A stretch of DNA of 60,000 nt. Source: Symsagittifera roscoffensis (taxonomy: Eukaryota > Xenacoelomorpha > Acoela > Convolutidae). The translations under genes were made by a program, and so were the position numbers. The stretch is from the NCBI RefSeq assembly GCF_963678635.1, contig NC_087066.1, positions 54,144,312-54,204,311 on the forward strand, written 5' to 3'. Below the pieces are notes generated by a model. It was not told the origin of the DNA and did no database searches. It saw only the letters and a program-made list of their open reading frames with translations. Below are positions 46,765-57,841 of the stretch, piece by piece; positions within the stretch are counted from its first letter, which is position 1, and every line of letters starts with the position of its first letter.

Positions 46765-47290
46765 CCCGGGTTGACCAAAAATGCTAGTCATACAAATTTC
46801 ATTTTTGGAAAAAAGCTACAATGCTACTCATACATTTTTCGAGCAACTTCATAAGTACAAAAATTATATGAAAGGTTTTTGATTTGTGATTTTTTTCTGA
46901 TATGGAAGTTGTATGACTAGCTTTTTCCCATTAAAAAAATTTTCTCAAAGTTATTGTATGGAAGTTGTATGACTAGCTTTTTCCCATTAAAAAAAATTTT
47001 CTCAAAGTTATTGGGATGTTTTCATGACTGAACACAAATGACCAAAACCATAGTTTACTCAAAACTAGAGTCAGCAAAGTTTTGTTAGTTTTTCTTTCAC
47101 AATGTATTGGAAACGACCTGAATTGTATAAGAGTTTTCTTACATAAATCATATAATGAAAGCATCAAACTTTTAAAATTCGGCAAAAACTTTCAAAGAGG
47201 ATCATTTCTAAATTTGAATTTTCAAAATATCAGACATTGATCAAGTCATACTTAAGCGAACCATGCAAAAAAAATTTGAGTTTTTGAAGT
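46765..47290 (+). mobile_element. Family J element J2, 3' end not found
   Basis: The left terminus CCCGGGTTGACCAAAAATGC is clear. A segment of about 57 bp ('ggaagttgtatgactagc' to 'ctcaaagttattg') is duplicated in tandem at about 46902-47012. It continues with 'gaacacaaatgacc', 'aaaactagagtcag' and 'ggaaacgacctgaatt'. No right terminus could be placed, so the stated end is approximate. Confidence 0.55.
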
Positions 47291-48049
47291 TTTTGAAAAA
47301 TGGATCCAGAGAAACGGAAAAAAAACATTCAACTATAATTCTGCTGTCTTATTCTTCATTGGTCCTTGATTTGCCTTGATTTATAATTTTCAATTTTATT
47401 TTCAATAAAAAATTGATCATAACGACAACAAAATCGTGCTTTGAATTTTACATCTTTAACTATTTATAATGGCGAATATTTTTTAAAAAGTCATAATAAT
47501 TGATGATTATCCTTAAAATTTGAGAGTGCTGGCACCATCTGAGTAATAGTTGTGACAAGGTGAAAAAAAGCAGCCAGTGAAAAAGTAAATAAAACCCTAT
47601 TGTGAAAATGAAATTTTGTTTTCGAAAATTGATTTAAGAACCAAGTTTTCTATTTTTTATCAAACGAGGAATCAAGAAGGAAAAAATTTATTAACAAAAA
47701 CTGAGATCTTATTAATCGAGCATCGCTGCGAGCAAGCTCGAAGTTTCTGTTGTTCTTTGTTTTCAAAATGTAGCTGAGAGGCGATTTGTTTCTTACACAC
47801 GTTCGATTTGGCAATATGTTTTCATATGCAGACAAGGACAATTGACAAAAATAGAAAAGAAAAAGATCAATTTTTAGGATAAAAAGGATGTTGTTTCTTT
47901 ATGCAAACAAGAAATATTGACAAAAGCGAAAAAGAAAGAATACAATTTCTGGAAAGAATTATAGTTGACTCTATGAGGTGAAATATAATTGCCCTCTAGA
48001 AATAGTTTTAGACTTTTAAATGAAACTGTTACATAATTTTTGTTCTGAA
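47291..48049. other. AT-rich stretch, no gene seen
   Basis: Chance frames only. Confidence 0.45.
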
Positions 48050-49175
48050 CCTTGAAAATGGGGAAGATCTTTGTATCCGGGTGTGTTTTAGTGTTTTTTC
48101 CACAAATAATCAGGTACCACAAATAATTATAGGAACGTGCCAAAGGATATAACAGTTTTAAGCCCTCTCAGTTGTGATTCGAATGACATTTAAAAATTTA
48201 CAACGTAATTGATCAGCGTCGAGAAAAATTGGTATGAAACTCTTGATTTGGAATCTAATTTCAGATCAAATTCCAATATTTGTTCTTAAATTTAGAAAAT
48301 TTTATGGACACTCTTAAATCAAATTTAAAATGTTGAGATTTTTTAAAACAAAATATGAAAGAATATTTTCAGCTTATTTGCGTTAATTGACTCTTTTCCA
48401 TCTGTGAATTTTATGGACACTTTTATGGACACTTTATAGAAAATTTCATGGAAACTTTTAAATCAAAATTAAAATGTTGAGATTTTTTAAAACAAAATAT
48501 GAAAGAATTTTTTCAGCTTATTTGCGTTAATTGACTCTTTTCCATCTGTCTTTTCCAAGGCTATGATTTTGTTTTCCACCAAAACACAACTATCAAGTAC
48601 TATGAGTATCAAGTACCATAAATATCAAGTACCATAAGTATCATAATGGGTCGAGTGATAAATCATATTAAAGGTTTTTTGTTTCGCAATTCAAACAAAA
48701 TTGCATTTTTTTCAGAAAATTTACCCTACCCGTTGCTGAGAAAAACTGGTTTGAAATTTTTTAGTCTATTTTGTGCAAATATAGCGGGCGAGCAGGCGTA
48801 CAATAGCTTATATCGTATCTGCTGCCGTGAAGATTTAATTTGTTTGAGTAAAAATTAGTTCTTAAAGTTTTTTAGCATTATTTTGGTGATCAAAAACTCA
48901 AAAAACAACTTTTCAAAAATTTGAGAAAAAAATGATTATTTTTAACATTTTTTTTATTTCCCTAATTTATCTACAAAATCTTTTGTCTTATTTTTCTATC
49001 TTACCATAACTATCAATTTTTCCTATTTTTAGTCTTTCGTTTAGACTTTTTTCATCACAGCACGCAGAAAAAAAAAAATTTTTTGAAAAAAAAAAACATT
49101 TTTTTTGCGATTTTTTTTAAATGGCAAGAAAATTCAGTTCTACTAGCACAGCAAGTAGTTATCTTTGTTTCATAA
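48050..49175 (-). repeat. Family A, copy A7 (long form)
   Basis: In reverse orientation: 'gggtgtgttttagtg', 'aatcaggtaccacaaataat', 'gtgattcgaatgac', 'catcacagcacgcag', 'tactagcacagcaagtag' and 'ttatctttgtttcat'. It is longer than other copies because of a direct duplication with a 144-bp period (about 48295-48405 and 48439-48549) and a short 'tatcaagtaccataa' array at about 48592-48640. Confidence 0.65.
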
Positions 49176-49789
49176 TGCAAGCAAAAGACGAGCGACTAAT
49201 AGATGCAAAAATTTAAAAAAAATTAACAAAAAAACAAATAGTTCGGCATCTTAATGATTAATAAGGAAATCATGGCTTCATTTTTGTTCGTAACCTTTTG
49301 CCTGTTATATTCGTAACCTTTTGCCTGGTATAATTAAGAATATATGATCAACGGGTACGTACAAATTTTGTTGGGAAGGCATAGGGTTTTCGATTGGTTC
49401 TCGTTGTTTTCCAGTATCTTGCAAAATTATGCTTTTTGCAAGATGATGAAAAGCTAAATAGTAACGTCAGAAAAAAAAATGAACAATTGTTTCGTTTTTT
49501 GTTTTTTTTTTCTAAAATTTATCCTCCGCGCTTTTTAAAAGTTAAATCAATAAATGTTGCGTGTATAAATCAATAAGGTATTATTAAAAGAGCATTGTTT
49601 TGCCTCAGTCAAAATTGGATTGATTAAGTTTGATAGTTTTGCTACAATTCTATCTATTAGAATTATTGTCGTCAAACCAGTCCCAAATTCAAGCCCCTAA
49701 ATTTCCAGCTCAGTTCAAAAACTGTTAAACATAATTAAAGTACCAATTTTGAGCCCTGCGCATCAATAGAATTAGATGATTTTCAAATA
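49176..49789. other. AT-rich stretch, no gene seen
   Basis: A short direct repeat 'ttcgtaaccttttgcctg' occurs twice at about 49287-49327; nothing else is recognised. Confidence 0.45.
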
Positions 49790-49872
49790 TCCCGCCAAAA
49801 ATGAGTAGTTTTTCAGGAGAAAAAAACCACCCAAGCACAAACATTCCTTCATTTGTTTTGGGAGTTGCAACA
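49790..49872 (-). repeat. Family B 5'-end remnant at the duplication breakpoint
   Basis: Matches the 5' end of B3 in reverse: 'cgccaaaaatgagtagttt', 'aagcacaaacattcc' and 'gggagttgcaacaacaagg', compared with 'gaaagtcgaaacaacaag' at 27391-27408. The left breakpoint of the large tandem duplication (49860) falls inside this terminus. Confidence 0.5.
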
Positions 49873-51094
49873 ACAAGGATATTTTGACAAATTCGACAGC
49901 CATAATGGCAGTATAACTTTGGTGTTATGATTTATGGCTTCTGCCAGGTTATCGAAGTCACTCTAATACTCGTGATGAAATTGCATATATTTTTTTCATT
50001 CTTGCACGGTGTTCCATGTTAAATTAGTAAGGTTTTCAAAATTTTTGATAAAACGATAAATTGGTTCCAAATGAAAAAGAAGAACCCAAAGTCATACACA
50101 AGTCAAGAGAAGACAGGAAAATGAAATGCATTTCCACTTTTTTGCAAACCAGAAGCAGCAAAACTGAGCTGCATAAAAAGCAGAAAGCATCAAAACTTGA
50201 GCAACCGCCAGTAGAAGAACAAAAAATTGGATGCAAAATTTTTACGCATACAGCCAAGAATGAGAAAAGATTTGCCTAAATATTTGGTTATTACTTGTGT
50301 GTTCAATGCACTGAAATGTGCCAAAATTGGCCAAAAAAGGTTCTTCTTTATTTTAGCATAAATAGCATCAAAAATCATTTCAAAAGTTTGCATCAATTCT
50401 TGTTCCGGACTTCCTGCATTACTAGAAAAAGTTTTTTTCAAAAAGACCGTTTGAACCGGTCAAAAGTTTTCTGTCAGCTCCTAACAATTTGCAACCCGCA
50501 AGGGTCTTTTGTTTTTCATAGTATTTGCCCTAGCACCCATAAAAGATACATTTCATATATGCCACACAATGTATGTAGGCCCTTATAAACTTAGAAGGGC
50601 GAAATATAGTCGAGTTTTTATTGGCAGTGCAAAAAAGTGTTCAGGAATACGCCAAAGTTTTTTTTTCTATAAAAAGCTGAAAAAAACGCATTGTACCAGC
50701 TTCAAATTAACAGAAAGCTATAAAGCATCAGGAAAATAAAATCATTAAACAAATGAAAGTTATTTCGTACTATTTTAACAGCATCGATGAAGCAAAAACT
50801 GCAATCATCGTGCCTTAATAACACGCCAATTTTTTCATCGTATGGCCACAAGCAGCCGCCAAAAACACTTTTTTTTCTTCTAACACCGAAAATAGAAGAG
50901 CCATAAAAAGCCAGCTATTTCAAAGTAAAATTCAAAGCTTTGATATTTTTTCCGATTCATCTTTTTTTTTGCAACATTTTAGTTTAAGTAGGCTTTATTT
51001 TGGAAAAATATCAGTAATTTGATTTGTGTGGGATGTTTTTGTTGAGACTATTGAAAATGATGAGGACTTTTTTATTTGAGTGTAGTTCATTTTT
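49873..51094. other. Duplicated flank of the retroelement, unit 1
   Basis: The frames at 50061-50279, 50295-50588 and 50509-50739 are preserved in unit 2 (53598-54276), but this follows from the recent duplication and is not evidence of selection. The peptides are lysine-rich with no recognisable domain. I do not call a gene. Confidence 0.4.
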
Positions 51095-51255
51095 TTTCTT
51101 TTTTTTTGTTTTCCATGGAAAATCAGGTACCACAAATAGTTATCGTAAAGATTGAGTGGAACATTGAAGTATATCCCTTCAGACGTAGTTCTAACGAAAT
51201 TTTAATTTTTCTTAAAAAAATTCCAGCGTAGAGGAAAACTTGTTTGAATTATTTA
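51095..51255 (-). repeat. Family A fragment A8, unit 1
   Basis: Contains 'ttttccatggaaaatcaggt' and 'accacaaatagttatcg', then 'ttccagcgtagaggaaaact', as in A7 and A1. The fragment stops about 50 bp before the candidate LTR, so the retroelement probably inserted in a family A copy whose other half lies beyond the window. Confidence 0.55.
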
Positions 51256-51305
51256 GCTTTTATTTCAATTTCGAGCGAAAAACGCAATCGAGTAACGTTC
51301 CTTAT

Positions 51306-51564
51306 TGTCATACCGCTACTGCAGTAGCAGTAATTGATTATGTATGTACCACCAACCTACGGTGCTTAGTTATTACTTTTACGGTATACTCAAGGTCACA
51401 GTATGTGATGACACTGAGAACAAGTGAGAGATCAGAGTTGTTCAGCGCTGATCTAGTTCTCAGTAACCAAAAACAAAGCAAAGAAAAAGAAAGCTAAATT
51501 CAATATACAGAATACAGTATTGAATTACAACTTGTTTTCAATTGATATCGCAACGCATATCACA
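51306..51564 (+). mobile_element. Candidate 5' LTR, unit 1
   Basis: A 259-bp segment begins TGTCATA and ends TATCACA, an imperfect 7-bp inverted terminus of TG...CA type, directly before the primer-binding site. It includes 'gtcacagtatgtgatgacac', which is palindromic. The 3' LTR is outside the window, so the left boundary is inferred from the terminus and from the end of the family A fragment. Confidence 0.55.
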
Positions 51565-53395
51565 TGGCGCAGCCAGCAGGATTCGCAGCTCAAGACAACA
51601 GAACGGATATGGGAATCCCTGTATTTTGGGCGTCAGCGAATTTAGATCCTCCGTGGCAATTCAAAATCTGGTTCGAACAATTTCTCATGGCGGTTACGGT
51701 TAAGGAAAATGTGAACCCAGAGATTATTTTGGAAGAACCAAAAGACATACTAGAGGAACCACCCCCTTGACCAGAAACACCCCGAGAAGGAGAGAATGAA
51801 GATGCGAGGAATGCGAGGACCCTTAGAGACAAGCTAGCAAGGGATAGAGTATTGTTGGAGAATGAAGAGAGAAGGACAAGGGGCCCACGAGTCGGACACA
51901 ATGTTTTCTACAACGAAGTACAAAAGAAATTGGTGTCCAGATTATTTTTGTCTTTGGGTACAGAAGGAAAGAAACGATTCCTACAAAAGAACCCACATGC
52001 TGAAATATCGAAAATAACGTTCAGGCTAATTACAGAAATGGCAGAAGCTTCGTTTCAAAAGGTGAAATGTGTAACGTACGAAAGATACAAACTGTTTACG
52101 AGAAGGCAAGACTCCGGAGAATCTCTGGAATCATTTCACACAGCGTTAACTGCACAAGCAGCCCGATCAGAACTGGGAACATTGGAAAATGAGATAGTCC
52201 GTGATCTATTTATTTCAAAAATGAAAAACATGACATTGCAGGACACGCTGACATTCGAGACCCTAGACCCGGAAGAGGTTCTGAACAGGGCGATAAAGTT
52301 CGAACATAGCAAGTTAACCACAATGGCGTTCCAAAAGACAAATGCGGCGGCTACAGGAGGATCAAGTAGCAATTACACCTCGGGTGTGAGATTAAAACAA
52401 GAACCTGTAATGGCAGTTCGAAATTTGTCAGGGATAACAAAGATTCAAAACAGAAAGGAATCGAATAAAAGACAAAATAATAACAAGAATCACAACATGA
52501 AAACAAAACCATGTAACAGATGTGGAAGGACATTTGATCAAGGACACTTGAAAAATTGTGCAGCGATGGGGAAAACTTGTAAGAACTGTGGTAAACCCAA
52601 TCATTTTGCAAAAATGTGCAGATCTCAACAGGTAAGTGAAGTTGCGGAAGACTCGGAAGGATCGGTAGAGGAATGCGATCAGATAAGTGAAAGTGTTGGG
52701 TCATGTAGTGAGTTTGAAGTTATGTCGATAAAAACCTATCAACCGGAAAACGAGAGAGTTTCAAAATATGTGAAAGATCGAATCAAGGAAATAAGGAACA
52801 ATTCAAATGCAGAAACGATACGAGTTCAGAAAATAGATTCGATTCGAGATCCAACATTGAAACGAGTAAAATCACTAAAGGCCATGGTACGAATCGATAA
52901 CCAAACAAAACAACTGACAGTGGACACGGGAAGTCCAGTTTCATTTCTCAATTGGGCAACGGCGAAAGTAATTATGAAAAAATCAAACAAAGTAAGATTC
53001 ATTCCGTCAGGAAAATTGAACTTACAAACCAAATTCGTTGATAACAGCAAACAACCGATCAGTATATTGGGAGCCTTAAAGACGAATCTTCGGTCGGCGG
53101 GCTGGGAGATGAAAGGCGCTACCTTTCTTGTATCAGAACGTAAGACCAGATGCATCATGGGACTAGATTTGCGAGGACAAATGGGAATAGTTACTACACA
53201 AAAACCAGCGCCAAAGGAACTTACCAGGTTTGACGTGCTCATGTGCGAGCAGTCAGAAGGTTGGAAAGAAAAAATTTTCACTAAATTTAAAAACTTGTTT
53301 GAAAGACAAAGAATTTCAAAAAATCACATTATAAGTTCAAAACTCAAATATCCACTATGTCCAATTCAAGAAAAGGGGAGAAGAATCCCAATTCA
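51564..53395 (+). pseudogene. gag-pro: Ty3/gypsy gag-protease, unit 1, interrupted and truncated
   Basis: The frame opens at 51564 (MAQPAGF...) or, if the primer-binding site is untranslated, at the ATG at 51609. It is stopped by TGA at 51768-51770 after EEPPP and continues in the same frame. Gag has an alpha-helical, charged capsid-like region, then two zinc knuckles: an irregular one (CNRCG ... H ... C) and a canonical CKNCGKPNHFAKMC of C-x2-C-x4-H-x4-C type. The aspartic protease follows, with LTVDTGSPVSFL (active D at about 52923) and the later IMGLDL segment. The coding breaks at 53395, a few residues into the reverse transcriptase, where unit 2 begins; the frame then reads nonsense to 53453. 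The protein would form particles and process itself, but this copy cannot encode pol. Confidence 0.9.
51565..51585 (+). promoter_or_regulatory. Primer-binding site, tRNA-Ser-like, unit 1
   Basis: TGGCGCAGCCAGCAGGATTC follows the LTR end CA without a gap. From general knowledge of tRNA 3' ends, it resembles the complement of an animal serine tRNA (TGGCG.AG..GGCAGGATTCG). The site overlaps the first possible gag codons. Confidence 0.65.
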
Positions 53396-53409
53396 GGGGA
53401 ATTGCAACA

Positions 53410-54631
53410 ACAAGGATATTTTGACAAATTCGACAGCCATAATGGCAGTATAACTTTGGTGTTATGATTTATGGCTTCTGCCAGGTTATCGAAGTCACTC
53501 TAATACTCGTGATGAAATTGCATATATTTTTTTCATTCTTGCACGGTGTTCCATGTTAAATTAGTAAGGTTTTCAAACTTTTTGATAAAACGATAAATTG
53601 GTTCCAAACAAAAAAGAAGAACCCAAAGTGATACACAAGTCAAGAGAAGACAGGGAAATGAAATGCATTTCCACATTTTTGCAAACCAGAAGCAGCAAAA
53701 CTGAGCTGCATAAAAAGCAGAAAGCATCAAAACTTGAGCAACCGCCAGTAGAAGAACAAAAAATTGGATGCAAAATTTTTACGCATACAGCCAAGAATGA
53801 GAAAAGATTTGCCTAAATATTTGGTTATTACTTGTGTGTTCAATGCACTGAAATGTGCCAAAATTGGCCAAAAAAGGTTCTTCTTTATTTTAGCATAAAT
53901 AGCATCAAAAATCATTTCAAAAGTTTGCATCAATTCTTGTTCCGGACTTCCTGCATTACTAGAAAAAGTTTTTTTCAAAAAGACCGTTTGAACCGGTCAA
54001 AAGTTTTCTGTCAGCTCCTAACAATTTGCAACCCGCAAGGGTCTTTTGTTTTTCATAGTATTTGCCCTAGCACCCATAAAAGATACATTTCATATATGCC
54101 ACACAATGTATGTAGGCCCTTATAAACTTAGACGGGCGAAATATAGTCGAGTTTTTATTGGCAGTGCAAAAAAGTGTTCAGGAATACGCCAAAGTTTTTT
54201 TTTCTATAAAAAGCTGAAAAAAACGCATTGTACCAGCTTCAAATTAACAGAAAGCTATAAAGCATCAGGAAAATAAAATCATTAAACAAATGAAAGTTAT
54301 TTCGTACTATTTTAACAGCATCGATGAAGCAAAAACTGCAATCATCGTGCCTTAATAACACGCCAATTTTTTCATCGTATGGCCACAAGCAGCCGCCAAA
54401 AACACTTTTTTTTCTTCTAACACCGAAAATAGAAGAGCCATAAAAAGCCAGCTATTTCAAAGTAAAATTCAAAGCTTTGATATTTTTTCCGATTCATCTT
54501 TTTTTTTGCAACATTTTAGTTTAAGTAGGCTTTATTTTGGAAAAATATCAGTAATTTGATTTGTGTGGGATGTTTTTGTTGAGACTATTGAAAATGATGA
54601 GGACTTTTTTATTTGAGTGTAGTTCATTTTT
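53410..54631. other. Duplicated flank of the retroelement, unit 2
   Basis: Copy of 49873-51094 with about seven base differences. No gene is recognised. Confidence 0.4.
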
Positions 54632-54792
54632 TTTCTTTTTTTTTGTTTTCCATGGAAAATCAGGTACCACAAATAGTTATCGTAAAGATTGAGTGGAACA
54701 TTGAAGTATATCCCTTCAGACGTAGTTCTAACGAAATTTTAATTTTTCTTAAAAAAATTCCAGCGTAGAGGAAAACTTGTTTGAATTATTTA
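54632..54792 (-). repeat. Family A fragment A8, unit 2
   Basis: Duplicate of 51095-51255; one visible difference near its right end. Confidence 0.55.
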
Positions 54793-54842
54793 GTTTTTAT
54801 TTCAATTTCGAGCGAAAAACGCAATCGAGTAACGTTCCTTAT

Positions 54843-55101
54843 TGTCATACCGCTACTGCAGTAGCAGTAATTGATTATGTATGTACCACCAACCTACGGT
54901 GCTTAGTTATTACTTTTACGGTATACTCAAGGTCACAGTATGTGATGACACTGAGAACAAGTGAGAGATCAGAGTTGTTCAGCGCTGATCTAGTTCTCAG
55001 TAACCAAAAACAAAGCAAAGAAAAAGAAAGCTAAATTCAATATACAGAATACAGTATTAAATTACAACTTGTTTTCAATTGATATCGCAACGCATATCAC
55101 A
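54843..55101 (+). mobile_element. Candidate 5' LTR, unit 2
   Basis: Duplicate of 51306-51564, with a visible change 'agtattaaatt' for 'agtattgaatt'. This LTR belongs to the longer element that runs to the window end. Confidence 0.55.
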
Positions 55102-57065
55102 TGGCGCAGCCAGCAGGATTCGCAGCTCAAGACAACAGAACGGATATGGGAATCCCTGTATTTTGGGCGTCAGCGAATTTAGATCCTCCGTGGCAATTCA
55201 AAATCTGGTTCGAACAATTTCTCATGGCGGTTACGGTTAAGGAAAATGTGAACCCAGAGATTATTTTGGAAGAACCAAAAGACATACTAGAGGAACCACC
55301 CCCTTGACCAGAAACACCCCGAGAAGGAGAGAATGAAGATGCGAGGAATGCGAGGACCCTTAGAGACAAGCTAGCAAGGGATAGAGTATTGTTGGAGAAT
55401 GAAGAGAGAAGGACAAGGGGCCCACGAGTCGGACACAATGTTTTCTACAACGAAGTACAAAAGAAATTGGTGTCCAGATTATTTTTGTCTTTGGGTACAG
55501 AAGGAAAAAAACGATTCCTACAAAAGAACCCACATGCTGAAATATCGAAAATAACGTTCAGGCTAATTACAGAAATGGCAGAAGCTTCGTTTCAAAAGGT
55601 GAAATGTGTAACGTACGAAAGATACAAACTGTTTACGAGAAGGCAAGACTCCGGAGAATCTCTGGAATCATTTCACGCAGCGTTAACTGCGCAAGCAGCC
55701 CGATCAGAACTGGGAACATTGGAAAATGAGATAGTCCGTGATCTATTTATTTCAAAAATGAAAAACATGACATTGCAGGACACGCTGACATTCGAGACCC
55801 TAGACCCGGAAGAGGTTCTGAAAAGGGCGATAAAGTTCGAACATAGCAAGTTAACCACAATGGCGTTCCAAAAGACAAATGCGGCGGCTACAGGAGGATC
55901 AAGTAGCAATTACACCTCGGGTGTGAGATTAAAACAAGAACCTGTAATGGCAGTTCGAAATTTGTCAGGGATAACAAAGATTCAAAACAGAAAGGAATCG
56001 AATAAAAGACAAAATAATAACAAGAATCACAACATGAAAACAAAACCATGTAACAGATGTGGAAGGACATTTGATCAAGGACACTTGAAAAATTGTGCAG
56101 CGATGGGGAAAACTTGTAAGAACTGTGGTAAACCCAATCATTTTGCAAAAATGTGCAGATCTCAACAGGTAAGTGAAGTTGCGGAAGACTCGGAAGGATC
56201 GGTAGAGGAATGCGATCAGATAAGTGAAAGTGTTGGGTCATGTAGTGAGTTTGAAGTTATGTCGATAAAAACCTATCAACCGGAAAACGAGAGAGTTTCA
56301 AAATATGTGAAAGATCGAATCAATGAAATAAGGAACAATTCAAATTCAGAAACGACACGAGTTCAGAAAATAGATTCGATTCGAGATCCAACATTGAAAC
56401 GAGTAAAATCACTAAAGGCCATGGTACGAATCGATAACCAAATAAAACAACTGACAGTGGACACGGGAAGTCCAGTTTCATTTCTCAATTGGGCAACGGC
56501 GAAAGTAATTATGGAAAAATCAAACAAAGTAAGATTCATTCCGTCAGGAAAACTGAACTTACAAACCAAATTCGTTGATAACAGCAAACAACCGATCAGT
56601 ATATTGGGAGCCTTAAAGACGAATCTTCGGTCGGCGGGCTGGGAGATGAAAGGCGCTACCTTTCTTGTATCAGAACGTAAGACCAGATGCATCATGGGAC
56701 TAGATTTGCGAGGACAAATGGGAATAGTTACTACACAAAAACCAGCGCCAAAGGAACTTACCAGGTTTGACGTGCTCATGTGCGAGCAGTCAGAAGGTTG
56801 GAAAGAAAAAATTTTCACTAAATTTAAAAACTTGTTTGAAAGACAAAGAATTTCAAAAAATCACATTGTAAGTTCAAAATTCAAATATCCACTATGTCCA
56901 ATTCAAGAAAAGGGGAGAAGAATCCCAATTCACATACAAGATAAAGTTGAAAAAGAAATCGAGAAGTTGTTGACAGAAGGTCATATAACAAAACTCGATA
57001 AATGTACAAGTGATTGCTTTATCGCTCCGTTTGTGATAACAATAAAAAAAAACGACTCAATATAA
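55101..57065 (+). pseudogene. gag-pol: Ty3/gypsy gag-protease and start of reverse transcriptase, unit 2
   Basis: Same layout as unit 1: first ATG at 55101, in-frame TGA at 55305-55307, then an open frame to 57065. Zinc knuckles span about 56049-56157 and the protease VDTGSP motif lies near 56457-56474. Unlike unit 1 it continues into the N-terminal part of reverse transcriptase (YPLCPIQEKGRRIPI, then EKEIEKLLTEGHITK) until a TAA at 57063-57065. The residues on either side (KKNDSI and LAMDAKPINRQLF) match the usual continuous Ty3/gypsy reverse transcriptase text, so the TAA is a nonsense mutation and not a natural end. Confidence 0.9.
55102..55122 (+). promoter_or_regulatory. Primer-binding site, tRNA-Ser-like, unit 2
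   Basis: Identical to the unit 1 site at 51565-51585; directly follows the CA of the candidate LTR. Confidence 0.65.
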
Positions 57066-57770
57066 TTGGCGATGGACGCGAAACCAATTAATAGACAATT
57101 GTTCAAAAACAAATATCAAATGCCGAATGTAGATGAACTCATCGATGGGGTGAGCCAAATTGTTACCGAAAACAAAAATGGTACTCTTTATTTCACGGTG
57201 TTAGATTTGAAATATGCGTACAGTCAATTAAAATTGGCTGCTGATACAGCTAAACAATGCAAATTTAATATTGTTGGTGGGAAAGCAACCGGAACATACA
57301 GATTTCTGACAGGGTTCTATGGTTTAGCGGATATGCCAGCCGAATTTCAAAAGGCTATGGATAGCACTATCAATCACGCTAAAAACACATTCTGTTTTCT
57401 GGATGACATACTTATTGTGTCGAAGGGAAATGAAATTGAACATGGAAATCTGGTGGAAGCAGTACTAAAAAAATTGGATGCGGAAAATTTGGCATTGAAA
57501 TTATCAAAGTGCGAATTTTTCAAACAAGAAGTGAATTGGTTAGGTCATCACCTCTCAGAAGTAGGGGTTAGACCTAAAATCACTAAAACCGAAGCGGTTG
57601 TAAATCTGAACCCGCCGAAATCGCTTAAGCAGTTAAGGTCATTTCTGGGAAGTATAAATCACTTAGCTAAATTTATACCTAACGCAGCAAGTCTGACTGA
57701 GAAATTGAGACCACTTCTTAAGGAAGAGAATCAAGAAAAAGTCAAAAAACATGAAACTCCCATTAAAAAA
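57066..57770 (+). pseudogene. pol: Ty3/gypsy reverse transcriptase palm, frame continues after nonsense codon
   Basis: In frame with the upstream part. It contains VLDLKYAYSQLKL (first catalytic aspartate), FLTGFYGLADMPAEFQKAMD, the active-site box FLDDILIVSKG at about 57395-57425, LKLSKCEFF, WLGHHLSEVGVRP and PPKSLKQLRSFLGSINHL of the connection region. All these motifs are as expected for a working enzyme that copies element RNA into DNA. A +1 frameshift in an A-rich stretch between about 57738 and 57770 moves the reading into another frame (KLPLKKFEWGDEHTVVFNAMKEAV), which itself stops at about 57849. Confidence 0.9.
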
Positions 57771-57841
57771 GTTTGAGTGGGGGGATGAACACACGGTAGT
57801 ATTTAATGCTATGAAAGAGGCTGTTGCGCCAAGTATATTAT

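Larger units (their letters stand above)
49860..56932 (+). repeat. 3,537-bp tandem duplication containing LTR, gag and protease
   Basis: Unit 1 is 49860-53395 and unit 2 is 53397-56932, at a constant offset of 3,537 bp with one extra G at the junction. By eye there are about 20 single-base differences, near 0.6%. Each unit holds about 1.4 kb of DNA upstream of the retroelement (including a family A fragment), the candidate LTR, gag and protease. Because non-element flank is duplicated too, this is a segmental tandem duplication (or two haplotypes joined in assembly) and not a second retrotransposon insertion. Confidence 0.9.

Noticed and set aside
50061-50739. Lysine-rich frames kept in both duplicated flanks
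   Set aside because: No domain was recognised; preservation is explained by about 0.6% divergence between the units.
51590-51901. Minus-strand frames opposite gag (for example 51590-51901, 52826-53281 and their copies)
   Set aside because: Shadows of the well-supported plus-strand gag-protease frame; preserved in unit 2 only because of duplication.
53397-53453. 53402 taken as the start of an LTR nested in pol of unit 1
   Set aside because: The sequence after it equals 1.4 kb of flank that also precedes unit 1 and includes other repeat families, so this is the start of a duplicated segment and not an LTR.
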